The notes below the pieces were generated by a model. The model saw nothing but the letters and a program-made list of their open reading frames with translations. It was not told the DNA's origin and made no database searches. This document shows, piece by piece, positions 17,534 to 26,712 of a stretch of DNA of 64,000 nt (positions are counted from its first letter, which is position 1; each line of letters begins with the position of its first letter). The position numbers and the translations under genes are program-made. Source of the DNA: CAXSBA01 sp965277105 (GTDB lineage Bacteria; Spirochaetota; UBA12135; COTS27; CAXSBA01); NCBI GenBank assembly GCA_965277105.1, contig OZ255710.1, forward strand, positions 496,001 through 560,000, given 5' to 3'.

Positions 17534-17755
17534 ATGAATATTGTTCCAGGATTAGCCGCTATTGGTGCCGGCTTAGTGGTTTTAGGTGTAGGGTTTGGTA
17601 TTGGTAAAATTGGAGCTTCAGCAACCGAAGCTATTGGGAGACAACCAGAAGCTGCTGGAAAAATTCAAACTGCTATGCTTATTTCAGCTGCCCTTATTGA
17701 AGGGGTGGGGTTATTTGCGGCAGTTATTGCCTTAATTGCTATGGGGCAAGGGTAA
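17534..17755 (+). CDS. atpE: ATP synthase F0 subunit c
   Basis: A 73-residue double-helix proteolipid that forms the rotor ring. The polar loop is RQPEAA (36-41) and the ion-carrying residue is Glu56 in AALIEGVGLF. By my alignment, the positions used for Na+ binding in Ilyobacter (Gln in helix 1, Ser/Thr after the Glu) are Ile and Gly here, so the ring is probably proton-coupled; this is inference. GGAGG precedes the start. It lies 23 bp after atpB. Confidence 0.96.
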   Translation: MNIVPGLAAIGAGLVVLGVGFGIGKIGASATEAIGRQPEAAGKIQTAMLISAALIEGVGLFAAVIALIAMGQG

Positions 17756-17781
17756 GACATTATTATAAATAAAAAAGAATA

Positions 17782-18333
17782 ATGATTAGTAGTGAAAATA
17801 GTTATCATTCTTTAAGTTATGCCTATGGGGAAAGTGGCAATCCTTTTTTTGCTGTGGACCCCGGCCTAACTATTTGGACTTGGTTAGTTTTTTTTGCAGT
17901 CCTGTTAGTTTTGTATAAGTTTGCTTGGCGGCCAATTTTACAGAATTTAGATGAGCGGGAAAAGAAGATTAAAAAGTCAATTGATGAAGCGGATAAAATT
18001 AGCAAAGAACTTGATGAAACCCTAACTAAAAAAAAGGAAATTATTCAACAAGCTAATTTAGAGGCTAAAAAAATAATTGATAACAGCAAAGAAAATGCAG
18101 AAAAACTTAGGGCAGAGTTGGAGAAAAAAGCTCGAGATGAAGCTAATGCAATTATCGATAAAGCTCAGAAAAAAATAGTAGCTGAAACCCAAAAAGCTTT
18201 AAGCGATTTGCGGCAAGAGTCGGTGAACCTTTCTTTGGAGATTGCTAGTAAGGTTATGCAAGAAAATTTAAATAACGATAAAAACACGGAGTTAGCTAAA
18301 AAATATTTGCAAGAAGTTCAAGAAATTAGTTAA
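17782..18333 (+). CDS. atpF: ATP synthase F0 subunit b
   Basis: A 183-residue peripheral-stalk subunit: a polar N-terminal extension of about 27 residues, one membrane helix (about 29-47, TIWTWLVFFAVLLVLYKF), the conserved WRPILQNLDEREKKIKKSI start of the stalk, then a long charged coiled coil rich in Lys, Glu and Ala. It links the membrane sector to subunit delta and F1. It lies 26 bp after atpE and 15 bp before atpH. The N-terminal extension is longer than in E. coli (156 residues in total), but no better internal Met is available before the helix. Confidence 0.94.
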   Translation: MISSENSYHSLSYAYGESGNPFFAVDPGLTIWTWLVFFAVLLVLYKFAWRPILQNLDEREKKIKKSIDEADKISKELDETLTKKKEIIQQANLEAKKIIDNSKENAEKLRAELEKKARDEANAIIDKAQKKIVAETQKALSDLRQESVNLSLEIASKVMQENLNNDKNTELAKKYLQEVQEIS

Positions 18334-18348
18334 AAGAAAAATTTTATA

Positions 18349-18888
18349 ATGAGTGAAGTAGTCGCTTTTAGATACGCTAAAGTTTTTTATCTGCAAGCAG
18401 AAGAAAAAAAAGAATTTAATCAAGCCAATGAGGATATGGAAGTCCTTAAAAATCTGTTTAAGATTTCCAAAGATATTTCTGAAAAAATTCTGCTCCCTAA
18501 AAACCTTGCTTTAGACGATAAAATTAAAATTTTAGAGAAGCTAATCAAACGAAATTTTCATAAAATCACTCTTAACTTTCTTCATTTTCTAGACCATAAA
18601 AAAAGATTAAATTATCTTAAAGAAATCGTTAATTTTTTTTATGAAATAAAAAAAGAAAAAGAAAATCTGCTAGACGTCAAAATTACTAAGAGTTCGGAAT
18701 TTTCTAGTGAATTTGAAGAAGAGCTTAAAAAAAAGTTGCAAAAAAAATATCATAAAGAAGTTATTTTATCGAGCGATATTGATGAAAGTTTGATTGGGGG
18801 ATTTTCTCTTCAAATAGAAGATGACTTTTTTGATTTAAGCATAAAAGGAAAAATAGCTGCTTATAAAAAGCATTTAACGAATTTATAA
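18349..18888 (+). CDS. atpH: ATP synthase F1 subunit delta
   Basis: A 179-residue subunit (OSCP-like) that joins the b stalk to the top of F1. The N-terminal helical domain starts VAFRYAKVFYLQAEE; the C-terminal end has the family motif DESLIGGFSLQIEDDFFDLSIKGKI, split here by position (about 144-168). Length is normal. It sits between atpF and atpA, as in most F-type operons. Confidence 0.94.
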   Translation: MSEVVAFRYAKVFYLQAEEKKEFNQANEDMEVLKNLFKISKDISEKILLPKNLALDDKIKILEKLIKRNFHKITLNFLHFLDHKKRLNYLKEIVNFFYEIKKEKENLLDVKITKSSEFSSEFEEELKKKLQKKYHKEVILSSDIDESLIGGFSLQIEDDFFDLSIKGKIAAYKKHLTNL

Positions 18889-18922
18889 TTTTTTAGGAAA
18901 ATAATTAAAAGGAAATTACACA

Positions 18923-20434
18923 ATGGCACAAGAAATTAAAGCAGATGAAATTACTAATATCTTGCAAGAGCAACTCGCTACCTTTTCAGGCGAAGGGAAA
19001 AAACAAGAAGTCGGCACTATCCTACAAGTTAGCGATGGGATTGTTCGGGCTTTTGGTTTAGAAAAAGCTATGTATGGTGAGTTAGTAGAGTTTGAAAATG
19101 GTGAGAGAGGAATGGTGCTTAACTTAGAGGAGAACAACGTAGGTATTTCGGTTTTTGGGCAAGATACAAACATTAAAGAAGGTGATATAGTAAAAAGAAC
19201 TAATACTATTGCCTCGGTTCCAGTGGGAGAGAGTCTTCTTGGAAGAGTTCTAGATCCCTTAGGGAATCCCATTGATGGCGAAGGGAGTATTAAAGCGGAA
19301 GATACTAGAAATATTGAAATAAAAGCTCCGGGCATTATTGATCGTAAAAGTGTTCACGAGCCTCTTCAAACCGGGATTAAAGCTATCGACGCCATGATCC
19401 CTATTGGTAGAGGGCAACGAGAATTAATTATTGGTGATCGGCAAACGGGAAAAACCGCCATTGCCATTGATATTATCCTTAATCAAAAGGGAGAAAACGT
19501 TAAATGCTTTTATGTGGGTATTGGGCAGAAGCAATCCACTCTAGCAGCGGTAGTTGATCGCTTAAAGAAAGAAGGCGCTATGGAATATACTACGGTTATT
19601 TCTGCTTCTTCATCAGAAAGTGCTTCTCTGCAATTCATTTCTCCTTATGTGGGGGTGACTATGGCGGAATATTTTAGGGACAAAGGAGAGCATGCCTTGA
19701 TTGTTTATGATGATTTAACCAAGCAAGCTCAAGCTTACCGGCAAATTTCTCTTCTCCTTAGAAGGCCACCGGGAAGGGAAGCTTTTCCCGGAGACGTTTT
19801 TTACCTTCATTCTAGACTTTTAGAAAGAGCGGCTAAACTTAGTGATGACCGAGGAGCTGGTTCGCTAACAGCACTTCCTATTATTGAAACCCAGGCGGGT
19901 GATGTTTCGGCTTATATCCCTACCAACGTTATTTCAATTACAGATGGGCAGATATTTTTAGATACGGAGCTTTTTAATAAAGGGCAACGACCAGCTATTG
20001 ACGTAGGACTGTCGGTTTCTCGAGTAGGAGGAGATGCTCAGATAAAAGCTATGAAGCAGGCTTCTAGTACTATCAAGGGAGATTTAGCTCAATATAGGGA
20101 GTTGGAGTCATTTTCTCAATTTGCTTCTGATTTAGACGAAGTCACTAAGCAGCAGTTGAATCGCGGAGTGAAATTGATGGAACTATTAAAGCAAGATCAG
20201 TATGATACCTTAAAAGTAGAAGAAGAAACCATTATCCTTTGGGTGGGGACTAATGGCTATTTGGATGATATAGAAAAATCGCAAGTTAAAAGATTTGAGA
20301 AAGAGTTTTTTGATTATTTTAAAAGTAACCAAAATGATATTTACGCTAAAATTCAAAACCAAGGCAAACTGGATGATGATATTTTAGCTGCTTTAAAAAG
20401 TGCGGTAGAAAGTTTTAAGGGAATATTTAATTAA
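18923..20434 (+). CDS. atpA: ATP synthase F1 subunit alpha
   Basis: A 503-residue non-catalytic nucleotide-binding subunit of the F1 hexamer. Walker A is GDRQTGKT (171-178); LIVYDDLTKQA is the Walker B region; the arginine-finger segment VGLSVSRVGGDAQ and the AYIPTNVISITDGQI motif are intact. Length matches the family (about 500). AAAGGAAA precedes the ATG. The sequence is markedly more conserved than its neighbours, as expected for F1. Confidence 0.98.
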   Translation: MAQEIKADEITNILQEQLATFSGEGKKQEVGTILQVSDGIVRAFGLEKAMYGELVEFENGERGMVLNLEENNVGISVFGQDTNIKEGDIVKRTNTIASVPVGESLLGRVLDPLGNPIDGEGSIKAEDTRNIEIKAPGIIDRKSVHEPLQTGIKAIDAMIPIGRGQRELIIGDRQTGKTAIAIDIILNQKGENVKCFYVGIGQKQSTLAAVVDRLKKEGAMEYTTVISASSSESASLQFISPYVGVTMAEYFRDKGEHALIVYDDLTKQAQAYRQISLLLRRPPGREAFPGDVFYLHSRLLERAAKLSDDRGAGSLTALPIIETQAGDVSAYIPTNVISITDGQIFLDTELFNKGQRPAIDVGLSVSRVGGDAQIKAMKQASSTIKGDLAQYRELESFSQFASDLDEVTKQQLNRGVKLMELLKQDQYDTLKVEEETIILWVGTNGYLDDIEKSQVKRFEKEFFDYFKSNQNDIYAKIQNQGKLDDDILAALKSAVESFKGIFN

Positions 20435-20447
20435 TTTTTAGTAAAAA

Positions 20448-21317
20448 ATGTCTAGTTTAAAAGAAATTAATTTAAAGATTAATTCTCTAAAAAACACGAA
20501 AAAAATAACCGAAGCGATGAGACTTATCGCCATTACTAAGCTAAGTCGAGCAGAGCAGAACGTTAAAAAGGCGATTAATTATCATCACTACTTGAAGAAA
20601 ATTTTATCGACAGTAGGAAGCGGTGATGATTTTAAGGAAAATCGTTTTATCGAAGAAAGAAATAAGGTAAGAAAAATAAAGGTTATCTTATTCACCTCGG
20701 ACAAGGGACTTTGTGGGCCTTTTAACAGTAATGTGCTTAAAAAAGCAAACAGTTTTATTCGGGAAAATTCTTCTTTGGAAATAGTTACAGAGCATTTTGG
20801 CAAGAAAGGTTATGACTTTTTTAACAAGCAAAACCTAGTCGAAGAGTGGCATAAAGATGTTTTTAAAGAAGATTTTGATTTTGCTAAATCCAATTCTCTC
20901 ATCAAAAAAAATCAGGAGCTTTTTTTTTCAGAAAAAATAGATGGCTTATATCTTATTTATAACGAATTTGTTTCGGTTTTGAAACAGGTTCCGGTTGTTA
21001 AACGGATCCTTCCTTTCGCTCTTCCTGAAAAAGAAAACAATGATAAAAATAAAATGGAAATTCCTCATTTTATTTACGAACCAGATAAGACAAAAGTAAC
21101 CGACAGCATTATAAAAAAAATAATTTATTTTGAATTTTACTTTGCTTATTTAAATAGCGTTGCTGGAGAAAACTCAGCTAGGATGACGGCTATGGATAAT
21201 GCTACTAATAACTGTAACGATATGATTGGAAAATTCACTTTAGAAAGAAATCAACTAAGGCAAGCTAATATTACTAAGGAATTAATTGAAATTATTTCGG
21301 GAGCCGAATCAGTTTAA
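20448..21317 (+). CDS. atpG: ATP synthase F1 subunit gamma
   Basis: A 289-residue central-shaft subunit. The N-terminal helix (INLKINSLKNTKKITEAMR) and C-terminal helix (ENSARMTAMDNATNNCNDMI, then RQANITKELIEIISGAE) form the rotating coiled coil; the middle has TSDKGLCGPFN typical of gamma. It lies 13 bp after atpA and 24 bp before the chosen atpD start. Confidence 0.96.
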   Translation: MSSLKEINLKINSLKNTKKITEAMRLIAITKLSRAEQNVKKAINYHHYLKKILSTVGSGDDFKENRFIEERNKVRKIKVILFTSDKGLCGPFNSNVLKKANSFIRENSSLEIVTEHFGKKGYDFFNKQNLVEEWHKDVFKEDFDFAKSNSLIKKNQELFFSEKIDGLYLIYNEFVSVLKQVPVVKRILPFALPEKENNDKNKMEIPHFIYEPDKTKVTDSIIKKIIYFEFYFAYLNSVAGENSARMTAMDNATNNCNDMIGKFTLERNQLRQANITKELIEIISGAESV

Positions 21318-21341
21318 AAATACAAACGAATGGAGAATAAT

Positions 21342-22748
21342 ATGGAAAAATCTAATAATGGAAAAATTGTTCAAATCTTAGGATCAGTAATTGACGTCGC
21401 CTTCGAAGATGCAGCGATTCCCCCTATTAAAACTGCTTTAAAGGTTAAGCGAGAAAACTCTGATGAAATATTAATTTTAGAAGTGGCCCAGCACATTGGC
21501 GAAAAGCGAGTAAGAACCATTGCTATGGACACCTCTGATGGGCTTAGAAGAGGGATGGAGGTAGTCAACACAGGAGATATGATTTCCGTTCCAGTTGGAG
21601 ATGAGGTTTTAGGAAGAATTATGAACGTGGTAGGAGAAGCGGTAGATATGAAAGGAGAGATTAAAGCCCCTAAGAAATACCCTATCCACAAATCGCCTCC
21701 TTTGTTTAAAGATTTATCGACTAAAGTAGAAATACTAGAAACCGGTATAAAGGTTATTGATTTATTAGAGCCTTATATCAAGGGAGGAAAAATTGGTCTT
21801 TTTGGAGGAGCGGGAGTCGGCAAGACAGTTACCATTGGCGAGCTTATTCATAACATTGCTAGGGAGCACGGTGGTTATTCTGTATTTGCTGGTGTAGGAG
21901 AGAGATCAAGGGAAGGAACTGACTTGTATAACGAACTGAGAGAATATGGGGTATTAGATAAAACTTCTTTGGTTTACGGGCAGATGAATGAACCCCCCGG
22001 AGCAAGAGCTAGGGTAGCTTTAAGTGGTCTTTCGGTGGCTGAGTATTTTCGAGATGAGCAAAACCAGGACGTTTTATTTTTCGTTGATAATATTTTTCGT
22101 TTTACCCAGGCAGGGGCAGAAGTTTCCGCTCTCCTGGGGAGAATCCCGTCAGCGGTTGGTTATCAACCTACTTTAGGGACTGATATGGGGGAATTACAAG
22201 AGAGAATTACTTCTACCAATAATGGTTCTATTACCTCCGTGCAGGCAGTTTATGTGCCCGCTGATGACTACACTGATCCTGCGCCAGCGACTACTTTTGC
22301 TCACTTGGATGCCACTACTAACTTAGATAGGGGTCTAACTGCCCTAGGGATTTATCCTGCGGTTAATCCACTTACTTCTACTTCAAGAGCTCTAACCCCT
22401 GAAATAGTTGGAGAAAAGCATTATAGTGTTGCTCGGCAAGTACAGGCTACGTTGCAGCGATATAAAGAGCTAATGGATATTATTGCCATTTTGGGTATGG
22501 ATGAACTTTCCGAAGAAGATAAAACCACTGTTCAACGAGCTAGAAAAATCCAAAGGTTTTTATCTCAACCTTTTCACGTTGCCGAGACTTTTACTAACGT
22601 TCCCGGGCGATATGTGAAGCTGGAAGATAACATCAACTCTTTTAAAGAAATCGTCGAAGGAAAGTATGATCACTTACCGGAGCAGGCTTTTTACATGGTG
22701 GGAGGAATTGAAGAAGTTATTGAAAAAGCAGAAAAAATGAAAGCATAA
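21342..22748 (+). CDS. atpD: ATP synthase F1 subunit beta
   Basis: The catalytic F1 subunit. Walker A is GGAGVGKT, followed by GERSREGTDL with the catalytic Glu, and VLFFVDNIFRFTQAG. I chose the ATG at 21342 instead of the one at 21330 because GGAG lies 6 nt before it and the first ATG overlaps this Shine-Dalgarno sequence; the product is then 468 residues. It makes ATP from ADP and phosphate as the gamma shaft turns. Its stop overlaps the atpC start by one base (TAATG). Confidence 0.97.
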   Translation: MEKSNNGKIVQILGSVIDVAFEDAAIPPIKTALKVKRENSDEILILEVAQHIGEKRVRTIAMDTSDGLRRGMEVVNTGDMISVPVGDEVLGRIMNVVGEAVDMKGEIKAPKKYPIHKSPPLFKDLSTKVEILETGIKVIDLLEPYIKGGKIGLFGGAGVGKTVTIGELIHNIAREHGGYSVFAGVGERSREGTDLYNELREYGVLDKTSLVYGQMNEPPGARARVALSGLSVAEYFRDEQNQDVLFFVDNIFRFTQAGAEVSALLGRIPSAVGYQPTLGTDMGELQERITSTNNGSITSVQAVYVPADDYTDPAPATTFAHLDATTNLDRGLTALGIYPAVNPLTSTSRALTPEIVGEKHYSVARQVQATLQRYKELMDIIAILGMDELSEEDKTTVQRARKIQRFLSQPFHVAETFTNVPGRYVKLEDNINSFKEIVEGKYDHLPEQAFYMVGGIEEVIEKAEKMKA

Positions 22749-22987
22749 TGGCAATTGAGTTAAGCATCATTAGCCCGCTAAAAACCATCTTTCAAGATAA
22801 GGTTGATTCTTTTATAGCTCCCGGAGAAGATGGTCTCTTGGGAGTTTTAAAAAATCATGCTCCTATTATTAGCCTATTAAAAAAAGGTGAGATTGTCGTT
22901 ACGCAAGGTAGTCAACAAGAAAAATTTCCTATTGAATCTGGGTTTTTAAACTTAGTCAATAATCAAGCAATTATTATTATTGATTAG
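22748..22987 (+). CDS. atpC: ATP synthase F1 subunit epsilon, N-terminal domain only
   Basis: A 79-residue protein with the complete beta-sandwich domain of epsilon (ELSIISPLKTIFQDKVDSF, APGEDGLLGVLKNHAPI, and the FPIESGFLNLVNNQAIIIID end) but without the C-terminal helical hairpin that most bacterial epsilon subunits (130-140 residues) use to inhibit ATP hydrolysis. The stop is followed within 20 bp by a strong terminator, and no helical remnant is visible in another frame, so this looks like a genuine short form, as in a few other bacteria such as green sulfur bacteria. Confidence 0.92.
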   Translation: MAIELSIISPLKTIFQDKVDSFIAPGEDGLLGVLKNHAPIISLLKKGEIVVTQGSQQEKFPIESGFLNLVNNQAIIIID

Positions 22988-23006
22988 GAAGTGGTTTTTA
23001 AAAAAA

Positions 23007-23042
23007 CCTCAGCAACGATTTAATCGTTAGCTGAAGTTTTTT
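23007..23042. terminator. Bidirectional terminator between atpC and the AIPR-like gene
   Basis: A hairpin with arms CTCAGC + AACGAT and ATCGTT + GCTGAAG (one bulged A, three-base loop) is followed by a T6 run on the plus strand and by a T7 run when read on the minus strand. It ends the atp operon and the convergent gene at 23060. Confidence 0.9.
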
Positions 23043-23059
23043 ATTTTTAAATAGTTTAA

Positions 23060-24385
23060 TTATTTAGTCAAAAAGTTAAACATAAAAGTCATTGCTTTAT
23101 ATGCTCCAAGGTTTTTCCCTACTGACTGGGGATTCCACCCATTATCTTTAATCGTACTAACTAACATCTCGACTGCTTTTTTAATATTTGTTTCTATGAA
23201 CTCGCTTGGGTCACCAATTTTCCATTCTAGTTTATTATCTTTGATTTCCATAAGAGCGTAAAGGCTCGCTACAATTGGGATAATAAAACCATCTGGATAG
23301 CTATAATCACATTCTTTTTTATAATATTTAGTTAATGGTCGTTTATTTAAATACTTTTTGCCTTTTTTCCCATCATCATATATTCTTACAGATGAAATGC
23401 TACCAAAACCCTGAGAATTAAAGTTATAAGCATTTGGAAAAATCTTATAAATTAAATCATAAAGTTTAGGCATGTCTTTGACCAACTTCATGGCAGATAA
23501 AATTAGTTCATCTTCTATTTTTTTCTCATCGTTAGCGTATTTTTCAAAAAAAGTTGAAAATATTTCAATACACTTACTTTTAGAACTATAAAGGTTTACT
23601 GGATTAATTTGGGGAACAGCTGACTCAAGCTTTTTCGCTTTTTGTAATGCTAATAGTGGTACTAAACTTAAAGCGACAATATCATCCCTTTTTATATTAC
23701 CTTTTTCCCCGTCTTTCCATTGTACTTTTTCGGCGATTTCACTGTCAATATTATCTTTTAGTATTTGATAATAACCTTTATGATGTGCCTTAGCCCCAGC
23801 AGCAAGAGCCGCGTTATTATTCCTAGCATTTGATATTTTAAATACTGTTTCATGAAATTTTGCTTTATATTCATCCGTAGGATAAATAATTTCAACTGGC
23901 ATTTCAAATTCAAAGGCTTCTAAAACCTCCAATAGATCTTTGCGATTTTCGTTCCATACATCGATAAAAGTTTCCCAATCTTTTACTTTTTTAAGTTTTT
24001 CAACTGATTTTTCATCACCAAAATACTGTTCAAGAATAAAAAGGCCCGTAGCAAGTATATTATGTCCTCCATCTAAAACCCCTTCATAACTTTCATTTTC
24101 AAAAGACAAGGTAAACCTTCCTCTTTCTCTTTGAATGCACTCTGAAGAAGATATTAAAAGTCCCTTGCTCCTAAAGCGTAACTCTTTAGCTGAAAATTTT
24201 AAAGTTTCCTGAATAGCTTTAGTAACTTTATTTGTTTTCGGCTTTCTAGGGTTTGCAGTTAGCCCAACTACGTCTATAAGCTTTGCCAAATTTTTAGCAT
24301 TCACTGTAGCTAAAATTTTATTAATTTCTGAATGTTCTTGAATACAAGAATATTCAGCTTTAACTGTGATTTCTTTTTCTGACAT
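23060..24385 (-). CDS. AIPR/DGQHR-like protein, possible phage-defence gene
   Basis: A 441-residue cytoplasmic protein. The core has YEGVLDGGHNILA (about 111-123), which resembles the DGQHR / GGQT type motif of DndB-like and abortive-infection AIPR proteins, and KISNARNNNAALAAGA (about 190-205), which resembles the Asn-rich ARNT/NSQN segment after it in AIPR. The rest is helical. It stands alone between two terminator/AT-rich regions, has an unusually strong Shine-Dalgarno (AGGAGG, 7 nt before ATG) and is unlike its housekeeping neighbours, all consistent with acquisition by transfer. The family assignment is from motif memory only; defence function is inference. Confidence 0.5.
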   Translation of the reverse strand: MSEKEITVKAEYSCIQEHSEINKILATVNAKNLAKLIDVVGLTANPRKPKTNKVTKAIQETLKFSAKELRFRSKGLLISSSECIQRERGRFTLSFENESYEGVLDGGHNILATGLFILEQYFGDEKSVEKLKKVKDWETFIDVWNENRKDLLEVLEAFEFEMPVEIIYPTDEYKAKFHETVFKISNARNNNAALAAGAKAHHKGYYQILKDNIDSEIAEKVQWKDGEKGNIKRDDIVALSLVPLLALQKAKKLESAVPQINPVNLYSSKSKCIEIFSTFFEKYANDEKKIEDELILSAMKLVKDMPKLYDLIYKIFPNAYNFNSQGFGSISSVRIYDDGKKGKKYLNKRPLTKYYKKECDYSYPDGFIIPIVASLYALMEIKDNKLEWKIGDPSEFIETNIKKAVEMLVSTIKDNGWNPQSVGKNLGAYKAMTFMFNFLTK

Positions 24386-24782
24386 TTTAAGTCCTCCTAT
24401 TAAATTTGTTTATATGAGAAGGAAAAAAAAAATTATCAGTACAAAAGTTTTTCAACTTTATTTTAGATAAAGAAACTTTTCAGCTTCTATTTCTTTTTCT
24501 TTAGTCTTTGTAGACTTTCTCAGTTCCTTTTTCAAAAAAAAGAGAATAGAGCATCATGAAACTATTAGATTATTAGAATAAAAATAAAAAAATAACTCAT
24601 TTAGATTAAAATTTTTTAAAAAAGTCTTACATTTTTAGTTTTATTTAATTTTTTTAAAAAAGTAAGTAAAAAAAAGTAAAAAAAAATTTTAAAAAGCAGA
24701 AAAAAACTAGAATTTTTAATTGAATTTACATTTGATTAAAAATTTCCTGTATTATCGTGGCTCCTTTAAAAAAGTAGTAGAT
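24386..24782. other. AT-rich intergenic region
   Basis: A 397-bp gap dominated by A and T runs, upstream of the AIPR-like gene and downstream of the nitronate monooxygenase-like gene, both minus strand. It should contain the AIPR-like promoter. A short Lys-rich open frame (about 25 codons, minus strand, ending near 24460) has no valid start and no recognisable product. AGTCT/AGACT and AAAGT/ACTTT form small hairpins only. Nothing else is seen. Confidence 0.5.
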
Positions 24783-25793
24783 TTATATTAAAGATTCCAT
24801 ATAATCTTTAAGCGATAAAATATTGTTAATTTTCACTACGCCATCCCCGGACCAGAAAGATTGGTACTCCATTAGTCCTTTTTTTCTTGCGAAAGTTCTT
24901 AGGTTTTTTGTAGCATAATGCATGAGTGGGTAGGGCAGTTTTTCTTTAGTTTGCAGTAATGCTAGTTTGTTTTTGACTCCTTTTGCTTTTCGGCCAGTAA
25001 TGCTTTTGGTGTGAATTAGGGCATCCTTATTTTTAATATGAAGTAATGTTTTTTTATATAAAGGACTTGCTAAGCTTTCTTTAGTCATTAAAAACCCGGT
25101 TCCTATCTGTACCCCATCATAGCCGTTTTGGACGGATCTTGCGATGTCTTTTTTATTGACTATTCCTCCAGCTTCAATAAAATAAACCTGAGGATATTTT
25201 TTTTTAAAATCATTAATGTTCAATTTATCATCATTTTTTCTATTTAGAAAACTACTAAGATGACCACCGGCTTGTTGGTTCTGTACTATAATCCCATCGC
25301 AATATCTTCCTTGTAGAGCAACTTCCATTTCATCAATGCTAGTTACAGTGCTCATTATCTGCACATTATTTTTCTTTAGGAGGGTAATGTAGTTTTTTTG
25401 TAGAAGTCCAAAAGTTGTGCTAATAATTGGCACTTTATACTTTACAATAAGCTGAATAATTTCATCTACGGTTAATGGCTTTTCAACTTGAAAATAATCT
25501 GATTTATAACAGCCTACTGATTTTTCTAAAATTATTAATTCTTGGGGTTTTTTATAGATAGCACTATCACTTTGATAGTCAATAAAAATATTCACTTGAA
25601 ATGGCTTTTTAGTTTTTGCTTTTACCTTTTTAATTAAATTTTCTAGGCTATCAAAGTTTAAATATCCACTAGGGATACTTCCCAACATCCCGAAATTAGT
25701 AACTAAAGCAACAAAGTTTTCGTCAATAATCCCTCCGGCCATAGGAGCTTGAATTATAGGGTGTCTTATATTTAATTTTTTTTGAATCATCAT
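24783..25793 (-). CDS. Nitronate monooxygenase / FabK-like flavoprotein
   Basis: A 336-residue TIM-barrel flavoprotein of the 2-nitropropane dioxygenase family. Motifs: HPIIQAPMAGG at the N-terminus, QNQQAGGHLSSF with the His-containing loop, and the FMN-phosphate site IEAGGIVNKKDIA and GYDGVQIGTGFLMT. Members either oxidise nitronates or, as FabK, reduce enoyl-ACP; the sequence does not decide which. No fatty-acid genes are adjacent. It is transcribed away from the glycosyltransferase-like gene's start, 57 bp downstream of that gene, and may be co-transcribed with it. Confidence 0.82.
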   Translation of the reverse strand: MMIQKKLNIRHPIIQAPMAGGIIDENFVALVTNFGMLGSIPSGYLNFDSLENLIKKVKAKTKKPFQVNIFIDYQSDSAIYKKPQELIILEKSVGCYKSDYFQVEKPLTVDEIIQLIVKYKVPIISTTFGLLQKNYITLLKKNNVQIMSTVTSIDEMEVALQGRYCDGIIVQNQQAGGHLSSFLNRKNDDKLNINDFKKKYPQVYFIEAGGIVNKKDIARSVQNGYDGVQIGTGFLMTKESLASPLYKKTLLHIKNKDALIHTKSITGRKAKGVKNKLALLQTKEKLPYPLMHYATKNLRTFARKKGLMEYQSFWSGDGVVKINNILSLKDYMESLI

Positions 25794-25850
25794 TAAAAAT
25801 ATTAGAAATAAAAATTAATAAAAAAATGATAATTAATAAGCAAAAGAAAA

Positions 25851-26648
25851 TTATTTTTTTAACTTTTTTAGCAACCTTGATTTTAATGTAGCTTGGACTA
25901 TTTTTATTTTTTTAAGGAAAGGTTGCTCTATAAAATAACTTAACTTTTCTAAAAAACTTATAGTAGAAATCCTTAAGTTAGCAAATATTTTATTTTCATA
26001 TTTCAAATATGAAATTGTTTTTAAGTGATGTTTTTTATAGAGGAGAGAAAAAATACTTTGATCGTGTCGATTTTCCATAAACCCTTCGTAATTTTTAGCT
26101 TGGCTTGGGCTGTCGTCAATTAAATGTTTTATTTCAGAATGCTTTAAAAGTTTTTCGAAAAATTTTATAGAGAAATTGGTCTTTTTGACAACGATGTTGG
26201 TTGCTGCTATTTGATTGCTTTCAGTAAATTTTTTCGATTCAGCTTTTAACGATAGAAAAATATCTTTCTTAGTCCATTTTTTTTCTAGATGCTCTAACTC
26301 AAAAGCTAAGATGTCTTGCTCTAAAAGATTTAATTTGGTTATTATCGGATCAATTGAAGCAATAAATCTACTACCACTATCACAGTAAAAAATATACTCT
26401 CCATTTTTTAGATCATTTCTTTTTAAGGTTTTTAAGATAACGTAAGGTTTCCAAAGCCAATACCCTCCTCCCCGAACTTCTTTTAAAATTTTTTCATTTT
26501 TTTTATAAAAATTTTTATCGATATCTTTTGGAGAATATTCGATAACTTGATCGAACCCACCTCTCTTCAAACCGGATGCGGAGTTTTCTTTTTGTGTGGT
26601 TTTAAATTTAAAGTTAGCGTAGTTTATTAATATTTTTCTCATTATCAT
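25851..26648 (-). CDS. Glycosyltransferase-like protein, unknown specificity
   Basis: A 265-residue protein with GGGYWLWKPYVILKTL (about 76-91) and EYIFYCDSGSRF (about 103-114), a pattern seen in capsule/surface polysaccharide glycosyltransferases annotated as sugar-binding DXD or capsular synthesis proteins. The metal site reads CDSG instead of DxD. NRHDQSIFSLL (about 195-205) is also typical of GT-A enzymes. The C-terminus is a basic amphipathic helix that could lie on the membrane. The acceptor and sugar are unknown. The promoter region is shared with the divergent ribosomal L31 gene. Confidence 0.55.
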   Translation of the reverse strand: MIMRKILINYANFKFKTTQKENSASGLKRGGFDQVIEYSPKDIDKNFYKKNEKILKEVRGGGYWLWKPYVILKTLKRNDLKNGEYIFYCDSGSRFIASIDPIITKLNLLEQDILAFELEHLEKKWTKKDIFLSLKAESKKFTESNQIAATNIVVKKTNFSIKFFEKLLKHSEIKHLIDDSPSQAKNYEGFMENRHDQSIFSLLYKKHHLKTISYLKYENKIFANLRISTISFLEKLSYFIEQPFLKKIKIVQATLKSRLLKKLKK

Positions 26649-26712
26649 TTAATTTTATGTTGATTAATCTAATTATAATCTAACTAGAAAACGATAAAAG
26701 ATTAAAACAATA

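Noticed and set aside
24460..24545. Lys/Glu-rich minus-strand frame ending near 24460
   Set aside because: Only about 25 codons, no valid start beyond a TTG, no ribosome site and composition expected from AT-rich sequence; possibly a decayed gene end but not supportable.
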